Source: Candidatus Saccharimonadota bacterium
Lineage (GTDB): Bacteria > Patescibacteriota > Saccharimonadia > Saccharimonadales > Saccharimonadaceae
Direction of reading: 5' to 3'
NCBI GenBank assembly: GCA_017431745.1
Contig: JAFRKK010000006.1
Span: forward strand, 1-37,204
Length of the DNA: 37,204 bases
The notes under the pieces are model-generated. The model saw only the letters and a program-made list of their open reading frames with translations. It was not told the origin of the DNA and did not search any database. Of the stretch, positions 17,789-24,702 are shown piece after piece. Position 1 is the first letter of the stretch; the number at the start of each line of letters is the position of its first letter. The position numbers were made by a program, and so were the translations under genes.

Positions 17789-17813
17789 AGGGTAGGTAAA
17801 ACTTGGAAAGACT

Positions 17814-18260
17814 ATGATTAAGAAAAGTATTAGTTTAACTGCAGAAGGGAAAAAAGAGTTAGAGGCTGAATTGAAGACTCTGATTGCTGAGCGACCTAAA
17901 ATCGCTGAGCGAATTGCGACGGCTAGGTCATTTGGAGATTTATCAGAGAACGAAGAGTATAGTTCAGCGCGCAATGAGCAGAAGGTAGCTGAGGGAAGGA
18001 TTTTGGAGATCCAGGATATTTTGAAAAATGCAAAGGTGATTCGCGGCGGGAAGAAGAGTAAAGTTGACCTTGGAGCCTATGTATCTTTGAGTATGAGCGG
18101 GAAAAAGATGGAATATACCTTAGTTGGGCCGACAGAGGCGAACCCACTTGAGGGTAAAATTTCCAATGAATCGCCGATTGGCAAAGCGCTTTTGGGGCAT
18201 AAAGCTGGTGAATCTTTTGATTTTAATGGCAAAAAAGTTAAGATTATAAATATTAAATAA
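17814..18260 (+). CDS. greA: Transcription elongation factor GreA
   Basis: Rescues backtracked RNA polymerase by stimulating transcript cleavage. 148 aa, slightly shorter than usual (about 158). The N-terminal coiled coil is present: ISLTAEGKKELEAELKTLIAERPKIAERIATARSFGDLSENEEYSSARNEQ, with the acidic DLSENEEY tip that inserts into the polymerase channel. The C-terminal FKBP-like domain follows (YTLVGPTEANPLEGKISNESPIGKALLGHKAGES). Leader, ribosome-binding site and promoter are visible. The stop codon TAA lies in the left arm of a perfect 22 bp palindrome arm pair, so the 3' end of the mRNA would be a very stable hairpin. Confidence 0.95.
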   Translation: MIKKSISLTAEGKKELEAELKTLIAERPKIAERIATARSFGDLSENEEYSSARNEQKVAEGRILEIQDILKNAKVIRGGKKSKVDLGAYVSLSMSGKKMEYTLVGPTEANPLEGKISNESPIGKALLGHKAGESFDFNGKKVKIINIK

Positions 18261-18397
18261 ACACTTTTCTAAGCTTGCCAGAGGTAAAAATCTGAAAAAA
18301 TAATCTGATGGAATCCTTCCGGTATTTCAGTACCGGCTTTCCATCACTATTTTTTCAGATTTTCAGCCTAGAAACGGCAAGCTTAGAAAAGTGTTTA
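18258..18397. repeat. 140-bp multi-stem palindrome between greA and lysS
   Basis: Arms 18258-18279 and 18376-18397 are perfect 22 bp inverted copies. Inside are 18287-18302 with 18348-18363 (16 bp perfect), 18306-18313 with 18339-18346 (8 bp) and CCGGTA with TACCGG (18319-18324, 18331-18336) around loop TTTCAG. The left arm contains the greA stop, and the right arm ends 8 bp before the lysS -10 box. It may serve as the greA terminator or processing site. The size and regularity suggest an inserted palindromic element. Confidence 0.8.
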
Positions 18398-18405
18398 TTA
18401 TATGA

Positions 18406-18411
18406 TATAAT
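18406..18411 (+). promoter_or_regulatory. -10 box for a leaderless lysS transcript
   Basis: TATAAT ends 7 nt before ATG at 18419, with no ribosome-binding site between. It supports that start over an upstream in-frame ATG at 18308, which lies inside the palindrome. Confidence 0.6.
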
Positions 18412-18418
18412 ATATCTT

Positions 18419-19963
18419 ATGATACTTGATGACTATAGAAACGAAAGACTTAGAAAATTAGAGGAAATTCGGGCGCGGGGCATAGAGCCGTATCCGTCCA
18501 AATCGGAGCGGAACACGCGAATTTTTGATGTAGTAAACCATTTTGACGAGAAACAGGGTCAGGAAGTGTGTATTGCGGGGCGAATTGTAGCGATTCGGTC
18601 GTTTGGGAAATTGGTTTTTATTAAACTGCGTGATTATTCGGGCGAAGTGCAGATTTTTATGAAGCAATTAGATAATTCTGACCACTCCGCTCCCCTCGGA
18701 CACACTCAAGGCCGTTCGGCCGAGCCTACGGTCCTCGGGGAGGGAGTGGCTCAGAATTATATTGGCATCAAGGATATCAAGCTCTTAGACGTCGGGGATT
18801 TTATTGAAGCTAAAGGGGTCGTTGACAAGTCTCAGACAGGCGAAATCTCGGTATTCACCGATCATGTTCGATTGCTCACTAAATCGCTTCGGCCTTTACC
18901 GGAAAAGTTTACCAACAAAGAAGAGCGCTACCGTCGACGCTATGTAGATATGAACGTGAACCCGGAAGTACGTGAAAGGCTGGTGAGAAGATCAAAATTC
19001 TGGCAGGCGACGCGTGATTTTATGAATAAACATGGGTTTATCGAAATTAATATTCCAGTTTTAGAGCACACCACTGGTGGTGCGGACGCAAATCCATTCG
19101 TGACTCATATGGACGCTTTGGATGAAGATTTTTATTTACGGATTTCGCATGAGTTGCCTTTGAAGCGTCTGCTCGGTGGTGGATTTGAGAAGGTTTATGA
19201 TATTGGGCCGAGGTTCCGCAACGAAGGCGTTGACGACGAACATTTGCCAGAGCATATCGCGTTTGAGGCCTATGCGGCATACGAAAACTATGAGGATGGC
19301 ATGAAGTTTTATGAGGAGATGATGAAGTACGTGGCCAAGGAAACTTGGGGAACTTTGAAATTTAATGTGGGTGGGTTCGAAATTGATTTGGACCAAGAGT
19401 GGCCGCGCTATAAATATGCGGATTTGCTCAAGGATAAGTTCGGCGTCGATGTGTTTAATCCGGACCGGGAACAACTAATCAAGATTTTGCTGGAAAATTG
19501 GGACGCTAAGGATTTGAAACGGGAGGATTTCGTCAAAAAATTAGAAAACACTACCACGCCACACTTGATTGATGATGTTTGGAAGTTGATTCGCAAAACT
19601 TCGGCGGGACCGTATTGGGTGATTGAAGAGCCGCTGAGTTTGTCACCGCTAGCTAAAAAATCAGCCGACAATCCGCTGGTGACAGAAAGATTCCATCCAG
19701 TGATTGCCGGGACAGAGATGGGAAATGGGTTTTCGGAATTGAATGATCCGTTGGACCAATTAGGACGTTTCGAAGAGCAACAGGCCGCGCGGGACGCAGG
19801 CGACGAAGAAGCTCAGATGATGGACATGGATTTTGTAGAAATGCTAGAATACGGTATGCCACCAGCCTGTGGGTGGGGGAATAGTGAGCGGAACTTTTGG
19901 CTGCTTGAGGGTGTGTCGGGGCGTGAAGCGGTACCATTCCCAACAATGCGAAAAATTGATTAA
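18419..19963 (+). CDS. lysS: Lysyl-tRNA synthetase, class II, with a palindromic insertion
   Basis: Charges tRNA-Lys. 514 aa from ATG 18419. The N-terminal OB fold has IAGRIVAIRSFGKLVFIKLRDYSGEVQIF, then GDFIEAKGVV and LTKSLRPLPEKF. The catalytic core shows motif 1 around FMNKHGFIEINIPVLEHTTGGADANPFVTH and motif 2 FRNEGVDDEHLPEHIAFEAY. Motif 3 reads GWGNSERNFWLLEGVSGREAVPFPTMR, which keeps the arginine but differs from the common GLGIGIDR. About 30 residues (SDHSAPLGHTQGRSAEPTVL) are inserted in the OB fold after QLDN, encoded by the palindrome at 18672-18760. Its stop codon overlaps the convergent DUF167 gene's stop (shared TTAA). Confidence 0.93.
   Translation: MILDDYRNERLRKLEEIRARGIEPYPSKSERNTRIFDVVNHFDEKQGQEVCIAGRIVAIRSFGKLVFIKLRDYSGEVQIFMKQLDNSDHSAPLGHTQGRSAEPTVLGEGVAQNYIGIKDIKLLDVGDFIEAKGVVDKSQTGEISVFTDHVRLLTKSLRPLPEKFTNKEERYRRRYVDMNVNPEVRERLVRRSKFWQATRDFMNKHGFIEINIPVLEHTTGGADANPFVTHMDALDEDFYLRISHELPLKRLLGGGFEKVYDIGPRFRNEGVDDEHLPEHIAFEAYAAYENYEDGMKFYEEMMKYVAKETWGTLKFNVGGFEIDLDQEWPRYKYADLLKDKFGVDVFNPDREQLIKILLENWDAKDLKREDFVKKLENTTTPHLIDDVWKLIRKTSAGPYWVIEEPLSLSPLAKKSADNPLVTERFHPVIAGTEMGNGFSELNDPLDQLGRFEEQQAARDAGDEEAQMMDMDFVEMLEYGMPPACGWGNSERNFWLLEGVSGREAVPFPTMRKID
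18672..18760. repeat. In-frame palindromic insertion in lysS
   Basis: Arms 18672-18688 and 18743-18760 are inverted copies (17 bp, one extra base). Inner complementary tracts are CTCCCC with GGGGAG, and there is a GGCCGTTCGGCC core. Unlike the other four intragenic elements it lacks the CCCGT-N4-ACGGG core, so it may be a second type or a diverged one. Confidence 0.75.
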
Positions 19964-20175
19964 TATTCAACTGTTTTGGTTCTTGATTTGGCGCCACGGG
20001 TGATTTTGATGGTGGTCTTAGGAACGTTAAAGTGCTTAGAGAGCAGTTTGATCAAGGCAGCATTGGCTTCGCCATCGTGAGGCTTGGCACGGAGATAAAT
20101 GGTGAGTTCGCCAGGGGCGGTTTCGACGATTTTTTCTTGCGATGAGCCAGGCTTAACGGTGATTTGATATTTCAT
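19960..20175 (-). CDS. DUF167 (YggU-family) protein
   Basis: 71 aa. [18 protein letters not shown], then [48 protein letters not shown], is a textbook DUF167/YggU sequence. The small alpha/beta fold is widespread in bacteria, archaea and eukaryotes, but its molecular role is not established. The start at 20175 is chosen because TATAAT lies 6 nt upstream (complement of 20182-20187, leaderless) and the family N-terminus begins here. An open frame continues upstream to 20370, overlapping uvrB, and is rejected. The gene is convergent with lysS, with stop codons overlapping, and divergent from uvrB. Confidence 0.9.
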   Translation of the reverse strand: MKYQITVKPGSSQEKIVETAPGELTIYLRAKPHDGEANAALIKLLSKHFNVPKTTIKITRGAKSRTKTVEY

Positions 20176-20215
20176 AATTATATTATACAATAATTTTAAT
20201 GATATAATAATAGAT

Positions 20216-22309
20216 ATGGCTAAGTTCAAGTTAGTGTCAAAATACCAGCCCACGGGCGACCAGCCTTCGGCAATTAAAAAATTGACGGAGGGGATTTTGA
20301 ATGGCGAACATGAGCAAACCTTGCTTGGCGTAACTGGCTCGGGTAAAACTTTTACGATGGCTAATATCATCGCGAATGTACAGAAGCCGACTTTGGTGCT
20401 GGCGCATAATAAAACTTTGGCGGCGCAGCTTTATTCCGAATTTCGGGAGTTTTTCCCGAAGAACCAAGTACACTATTTTGTGTCATATTTTGATTACTAT
20501 CAACCGGAGGCGTATATTGCCTCGACCGATACTTATATCGAGAAGGATTCGGCGATTAATGATGAAATTGACCGGTTGCGTCATGCGGCGACGGAAGCAT
20601 TGCTGAGCCGGCGGGATGTGATCGTGGTGGCGTCGGTGTCGTGTATTTACGGCATTGGCTCGCCAGAGCATTACCTTGAGATGTCATTGCCACTAGTGCG
20701 GGAAAAAGATGGCTGGGTGATTAGTAATAAAGATTTTGAGGGGCTTTCGGAGGTCACGACCGAGAATGAGGGCGCGAGCCCCGTGACGACGGGAGCGAGC
20801 GACCCGTCCCCGAAAAACTTTATTACTAATCACCCATCCCAGCCTTCGTTCATTCGGCAGCTAGTGGCGATGCAATATCATCGGAATGATTTGGCGTTCG
20901 AGCGGGGGAATTTTCGGGTGATGGGCGATACGATTGATTTGTACCCGGCGAATGGGGAATATGCGTATAGGTTTGAGTTTGGCTTTGACACGCTAGAAGA
21001 GGTGAAGATCGTGGAGCCTTTGACGTTTGAAGTACGCGAGAAACCAGACCAGTTACATATCTTCCCAAGCACGCATTATGCGACGCCGGAGGATTCTTTG
21101 GAGGGGGCGCTAGTCGCGATTCGGAAAGAATATGAGGAACGGTTGAAGTATTTTGAAAGGCATGAAAAGTTTTTGGAGGCACAGAGGCTGTCGCAACGCA
21201 CGAAATATGACCTCGAGATGTTAAAAGAAACTGGGTTCGTGAAGGGGATTGAGAATTATTCTAGACACCTGGAAGGACGCAAGGCAGGGGAACCGCCGTA
21301 TACACTGCTAGATTTCTTCCCGAAAGATTATCTTTTGATTGTAGATGAGTCGCATATGACTTTGCCGCAGGTGAGGGGAATGTATAATGGTGACCATGCT
21401 AGAAAATTGGCTTTGGTAGATTATGGATTTCGCTTGCCCTCGGCGCTGGATAACCGGCCGCTGACTTATGGTGAATTCCAGAAGCGAATTAATCAGGCGA
21501 TATATGTGTCGGCGACGCCAGGTGAATACGAACTAGAGGTGTCCGATGAGGTAGCTGAGCAAGTAATCCGCCCGACAGGACTACTGGATCCGGAGATTGA
21601 AGTGCGCTCTTCGGACGGACAAATTGATAACTTGATGGAAGAAATTGACCGGCGCATCGCAAAGGGGCAAAGGACGTTGATTACGACCCTGACGAAACGG
21701 ATGGCAGAGGATTTGACGGACCATTTGAAGGAGCGGGGGGTGAAGACGGCGTATATTCATTCAGATATTGATACATTGGAGCGGGGCGATATCTTGAGAG
21801 ATTTGCGCGAGGGAGTATATGACGTGCTAGTGGGGATTAATCTATTGCGGGAAGGATTGGATTTGCCGGAAGTATCGCTGGTGGCGATACTGGATGCGGA
21901 TAAGGAAGGGTTTTTGCGCTCCGAGTCAGCGCTGATTCAAACGATTGGCCGGGCGGCCAGGCACGTTGAAGGTAAAGTAATCATGTATGCAGATTATATT
22001 ACCGAGAGCATGGAAAAAGCCATCTCGGAAACCAACCGGCGGCGCGAGATTCAGAAGGAATATAATGCTAAAAATGGAATTACTCCGCAATCAATCACGA
22101 AAGAGGTCGGAAAGGGGTTACGCGCGATTATTCCGGAGAAGGAAAAAGTTGATAAACTGGATATCAAACGGATCCCGAAGGATGAGTTACCCGGGTTGAT
22201 TAAGTCACTAACTGGCGAAATGCAACTTGCGGCAGCGAATTTGGAGTTTGAAAAAGCGGCAGCACTGCGGGATGAAATTCAGCGAATTAAGGAGTTTGCG
22301 GAGAAATAA
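20216..22309 (+). CDS. uvrB: Excinuclease ABC subunit B, with a palindromic insertion
   Basis: DNA-damage-verifying helicase of nucleotide excision repair that recruits UvrC. 697 aa. Walker A is GVTGSGKT, preceded by [11 protein letters not shown]. The beta-hairpin region has [27 protein letters not shown]-like motif DESHMT, helicase motif SATPGEYE and [31 protein letters not shown] follow. The UVR domain ends the protein ([27 protein letters not shown]). About 40 residues (from VISNKDF to FITNHPSQ) are inserted between SLPLV and [13 protein letters not shown], encoded by the palindrome at 20711-20844. TATAAT at 20203-20208, 7 nt before ATG, suggests a leaderless mRNA. Its last codons recur in a fragment at 22847-22894. 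Confidence 0.96.
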   Translation: MAKFKLVSKYQPTGDQPSAIKKLTEGILNGEHEQTLLGVTGSGKTFTMANIIANVQKPTLVLAHNKTLAAQLYSEFREFFPKNQVHYFVSYFDYYQPEAYIASTDTYIEKDSAINDEIDRLRHAATEALLSRRDVIVVASVSCIYGIGSPEHYLEMSLPLVREKDGWVISNKDFEGLSEVTTENEGASPVTTGASDPSPKNFITNHPSQPSFIRQLVAMQYHRNDLAFERGNFRVMGDTIDLYPANGEYAYRFEFGFDTLEEVKIVEPLTFEVREKPDQLHIFPSTHYATPEDSLEGALVAIRKEYEERLKYFERHEKFLEAQRLSQRTKYDLEMLKETGFVKGIENYSRHLEGRKAGEPPYTLLDFFPKDYLLIVDESHMTLPQVRGMYNGDHARKLALVDYGFRLPSALDNRPLTYGEFQKRINQAIYVSATPGEYELEVSDEVAEQVIRPTGLLDPEIEVRSSDGQIDNLMEEIDRRIAKGQRTLITTLTKRMAEDLTDHLKERGVKTAYIHSDIDTLERGDILRDLREGVYDVLVGINLLREGLDLPEVSLVAILDADKEGFLRSESALIQTIGRAARHVEGKVIMYADYITESMEKAISETNRRREIQKEYNAKNGITPQSITKEVGKGLRAIIPEKEKVDKLDIKRIPKDELPGLIKSLTGEMQLAAANLEFEKAAALRDEIQRIKEFAEK
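20711..20844. repeat. In-frame palindromic insertion in uvrB
   Basis: Arms 20711-20737 and 20813-20844 are inverted copies apart from a few bases. The core (20738-20812) includes CCCGT-GACG-ACGGG and is nearly identical, over about 75 bp, to the reverse complement of the gatB core (35187-35263). The element is thus inserted in opposite orientations in two genes, and both remain open. Confidence 0.88.
22284..22303 (+). repeat. 20-bp direct repeat, copy at the true uvrB 3' end
   Basis: This 20-mer (GAATTAAGGAGTTTGCGGAG) recurs exactly at 22863-22882, 579 bp further on, and CGGGATGA upstream of it recurs at the same distance (22268 and 22847). It flanks the nuclease gene. Confidence 0.8.
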
Positions 22310-22328
22310 TAACCAGGGTAAGGTAACA

Positions 22329-22377
22329 CAAAAAAAGAAACCTTGCGGTAGGTACCTTCGGCGCCGTGCAAAGTTTC
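22329..22377 (-). terminator. Terminator of the CdiA-CT-like nuclease gene
   Basis: In the leftward direction GAAACTTTGC (complement of 22368-22377) pairs with GCAAGGTTTC (complement of 22337-22346) using two G-U pairs, followed by seven T. It lies 16 bp after the nuclease stop codon. The interval 22310-22392 holds nothing else. Confidence 0.75.
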
Positions 22378-22392
22378 AATACTTGTATTATA

Positions 22393-22782
22393 CTAAACTA
22401 GCTTACGAATGTCAATAACTTCATGACGCTTATTGACGAAAAGTATATTCTTTATTGCTTTTCGCTTTTTAATTTGAGATACGAGGAAACGCTGAATTAT
22501 TTCATCATGAGCACCTTTAAGACGAAGCGAATCGAATATAATATTTGGGCACCTCTTCTTATACAAGGCATCCTTGATTAGCTGCTCCATAGAATTTGTT
22601 TTATGCGATTTTGGTGATTTCATTTCATACATTATGCCATCAAGAAGAATATCTGGCGAACTAGAGCTCCTAGGTAAAAACTCAACATAGTGCCCAACTC
22701 TCGCCAAAATATCTGCTGTACGCTCTTCGTGTGGCCACGGATCCGTATTTGAAGGTTTAACAACTCTGCCTACTTTTTTCAT
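22393..22782 (-). CDS. Stand-alone nuclease resembling the CdiA C-terminal tRNase domain
   Basis: 129 aa. HEERTADILARVGHYVEFLP, then SPDILLDGIMYEMKSPKS, LIKDALYKKRCPNIIFDSLRLKG and ILFVNKRHEVIDI match the general pattern of the CdiA-CT tRNA nuclease domain, a PD-(D/E)xK-like fold, with candidate catalytic D (PDI) and ExK (YEMKSPK). In contact-dependent inhibition this domain is the toxic tip of a large exoprotein; here it stands alone with its own start and no immunity gene next to it. It could be a cargo toxin, a remnant or a host-directed nuclease. It uses a GGGGGTTG-type promoter like the FISUMP leaders and sits between direct repeats of the uvrB tail. It has no signal peptide. Confidence 0.68.
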   Translation of the reverse strand: MKKVGRVVKPSNTDPWPHEERTADILARVGHYVEFLPRSSSSPDILLDGIMYEMKSPKSHKTNSMEQLIKDALYKKRCPNIIFDSLRLKGAHDEIIQRFLVSQIKKRKAIKNILFVNKRHEVIDIRKLV

Positions 22783-22791
22783 CTTCCGTCT

Positions 22792-22819
22792 ACCCTAGCA
22801 TATATTTGGGGTTTTACAA
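22792..22819 (-). promoter_or_regulatory. Putative nuclease promoter of the GGGGGTTG type
   Basis: Leftward GGGGGGTTGTAAAACC, then TATGCTAGGGT. The -35 TTGTAA (complement of 22814-22819) and upstream G-run are identical to the copy 1 leader promoter. The -10 (TAGGGT, 16 bp spacer) is poor but is preceded by the shared TATGC. The -35 region can itself fold (GGGGTT with AACCCC). Confidence 0.45.
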
Positions 22820-22846
22820 CCCCCCACATCCTAGATTAAGCCTAGG

Positions 22847-22894
22847 CGGGATGAGGTGGCCAGAATTAAGGAGTTTGCGGAGGGGAAGAAATAG
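22847..22894 (+). pseudogene. Duplicated 3' fragment of uvrB
   Basis: In frame it reads RDEVARIKEFAEGKK then TAG, against [13 protein letters not shown] then TAA at the end of intact uvrB. No start or upstream coding survives. The intact uvrB tail and this fragment bracket the nuclease gene, as when an element integrates in a gene's 3' end and supplies a replacement tail. Confidence 0.7.
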
Positions 22895-22906
22895 GGGCGG
22901 ATGGGG

Positions 22907-24349
22907 CTAGGAATTAGCCACGCAACGGACTGCGAATCCGTAGTACTTGCGGTAGTTGTTCGAAGGGTAGACACCGGTAGTATACATGCTCAGAAGGTAT
23001 CCGTGCTGAGCAGAATTCGCAGTACGCGACCAGTAGCTGCCGTCGGAGCCGAGATCGTTGGCTCCACCAGTGTAGTAGAAGCCGCTAAGCAGGAAGCCAG
23101 GAGTGTTTGTGACTTGGCCTACAGTCGGAGTATTTTCCTTCGTGGTAGTTGGGTTTGCTACTTCCATTTGAGCTGCCGATGGGTATTGGTTATAGAGAGC
23201 TTGGAATTGGCCACCACTACCGCTAGTTGGAAGAGTCCAGCCAGTAGGACAGATGCTGTTATTGACGTTCTGACCCTGAGTTGCTATGTAGGTAGTACCG
23301 GTGCCAGCAGTAGCAGTATACCAGTTATAATAGCAGGATTCCCAGTCAGATGCAGTGCCATCACCAGTACAGTAATACTCAGTGCTGTTGTTTTGGTACT
23401 GGACGCCATCAATCGTGTAGGAATGGAATTTACCTGGGGAAGGGAGTTTATTGTTTAATACATAGTTGCTGCCTACGTCAGAATTGGTAGGGGTTAGCGT
23501 AAGAGTGGAGGTGCTACGGCCGAGTTTTAAGTTCTGGAGCATCCAACAGTTGCCGTCTTTTAACTTAGCGACACGGTATTTTTGGTTGTCACGACTATCG
23601 GTTAACTCGTAGACCATACCGGTGGTGAGAGAAGCTGGACATTCACCTACTTCCTGCATATAGGTGGCATTAGAGATATTTTTAGTGGATGGAGCAGCAG
23701 CATTGTTTGGATGAACCATAGTGTACTTTACTTTACCAGTATAGGTACCAGCAGTTTGGCCACTGCTAATATAGACATTGTATTTAACTTGAGCCTGGGC
23801 ACCAGTAGATGAGGAGCTGGTAGTAGATGATTCGTATTTAGCGATTTGGGTGTAGGTTTGTGGTACTACATGATAGTTATTGAAGTTATTCATGATGGTA
23901 GGGTTATTACCTGAGACTGGGTTAATCTTCATAGCCCACCAAGAAGCACTGGTACCACTAGTACCAGTATTGATGTTACCAATACCACCACTTCCTATCA
24001 TTTGAGTATTGGTTGGAGTAGTATAAGCATCGTTACTATAGCCGATAGCATAGAGTGAATAGCCATTAGGATCATTACAAATGGTAGTGAGTTTGCTACC
24101 ATTAATTTCAGCTGAGGTACCTGGGTCTATGGTAGCACTGTAAATACTACTGCCACTAGTATCTGTGCCATTTGGACCACCATAGAGAGTACAGGCAGAA
24201 TTAACCGTGACTGAGACGTTGCTGGTTTCGGTCTTTTGGCTATCGGCCTTGACTGTTGAATTGGTTAATATAGTACCTGTTAATATTGTTAAGAGCAGGG
24301 GCGTGCCCACCGCTAGATAATTAAATAGTTGATGCTTCTGATGCTTCAT
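22907..24349 (-). CDS. Secreted FISUMP-domain surface protein 3
   Basis: 480 aa. The signal peptide is at about residues 1-35 (LFNYLAVGTPLLLTILTGTILTNSTVKA). A Ser/Thr/Asn-rich beta region follows (NVSVTVNSACTLYGG to about 225). The FISUMP domain spans about 228-480: YMQEVGECPASL, YELTDSRDNQKYRVAKLKDGNCWMLQNLKL, NSICPTGWTLPTSG and the final YWSRTANSAQHGYLLSMY...YYGFAVRCV. The general plan and anchor-free C-terminus match protein 2, though the N-terminal domains differ. The start follows GTGAGGTAAC, and the leader at 24350-24580 has the conserved A/B/C fold. The gene ends 13 bp from the uvrB-tail fragment. A cell-surface binding or adhesion role is inferred from the lectin-like fold. Confidence 0.85.
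   Translation of the reverse strand: MKHQKHQLFNYLAVGTPLLLTILTGTILTNSTVKADSQKTETSNVSVTVNSACTLYGGPNGTDTSGSSIYSATIDPGTSAEINGSKLTTICNDPNGYSLYAIGYSNDAYTTPTNTQMIGSGGIGNINTGTSGTSASWWAMKINPVSGNNPTIMNNFNNYHVVPQTYTQIAKYESSTTSSSSTGAQAQVKYNVYISSGQTAGTYTGKVKYTMVHPNNAAAPSTKNISNATYMQEVGECPASLTTGMVYELTDSRDNQKYRVAKLKDGNCWMLQNLKLGRSTSTLTLTPTNSDVGSNYVLNNKLPSPGKFHSYTIDGVQYQNNSTEYYCTGDGTASDWESCYYNWYTATAGTGTTYIATQGQNVNNSICPTGWTLPTSGSGGQFQALYNQYPSAAQMEVANPTTTKENTPTVGQVTNTPGFLLSGFYYTGGANDLGSDGSYWSRTANSAQHGYLLSMYTTGVYPSNNYRKYYGFAVRCVANS
22910..23086 (-). other. Variable-region-like 3' end of FISUMP gene 3
   Basis: From SGFYYTGG to the end, many codons are NNC (TTC, TAC, AAC, CTC, GGC, TCC, GAC, AGC, CGC). Alignment to protein 2 keeps YWS.T and GF.VRC and differs at the loop residues between. 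The two genes share GTCCGTTGC near the end, where a DGR would have its initiation-of-homing sequence. Interpretation only. Confidence 0.35.
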
Positions 24350-24586
24350 TGTTACCTCACTTAGTTTATTTGCTCCCCCTTACGGCACCATCTTTACTCC
24401 TACATGAAGCATATTGTGAGGGTATAAAAATGGCACCGCAAGGGGTGTCATATTCAATCATTCACGCTAGTATTTCATAACACGAACGAATGGGACCCTT
24501 ACGATGCCATTTTAATTCGCGTTATGAAAACTTTATGAAAAGTGCTAGCGTTAACTTGAATGATTAAATATGACTCTTTTATTATA
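24350..24586 (-). promoter_or_regulatory. Structured 5' leader RNA, copy 3, with its promoter
   Basis: P1 is 24447-24470 with 24545-24550 plus 24557-24574 (24 pairs with a 6 nt bulge). P3 is 24473-24486 with 24516-24529 (14 bp, one G-U) and has segment A (24495-24513) in its loop. A small hairpin (ACTTT with AAAGT) occupies the P2 position near 24529-24542. B (24426-24445) pairs with A over 18 nt or with C (24376-24391) over 16 nt including a tandem G-U/U-G. The -10 TATAAT is the complement of 24581-24586, preceded by TATGC. The helices are the most regular of the three copies. Confidence 0.72.
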
Positions 24587-24607
24587 GCATAATTATTTAG
24601 ATTTTGG

Positions 24608-24674
24608 AAAAAAATCATAACCTGGCAAGAAAAAATCATAATCTGCGATTTAACAGGGGAGAGAAAAATCATAA
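24608..24674 (+). repeat. Three direct repeats of AAAAATCATAA before the phosphoketolase gene
   Basis: TCATAA ends each repeat, at 24615-24620, 24636-24641 and 24669-24674, spaced 21 and 33 bp, about two and three helical turns. They precede TATAAT at 24691-24696. They could be operator sites for a regulator of the pathway. They create an artificial in-frame N-terminal extension (KNHNL repeats) that I reject. Confidence 0.5.
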
Positions 24675-24702
24675 TTTTGGTGTTTTATGTTATAATTGTG
24701 AT

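Noticed and set aside
22329-22377. uvrB terminator (rightward)
   Set aside because: The T-run is on the leftward side only, so the hairpin belongs to the nuclease gene.
24608-24674. CRISPR-like array
   Set aside because: Only three short AT-rich repeats with unequal short spacing and no cas genes.
24604-24702. Upstream in-frame start extending the phosphoketolase N half
   Set aside because: The extra residues are a translation of the AAAAATCATAA repeats, and a TATAAT box lies between that start and 24703.
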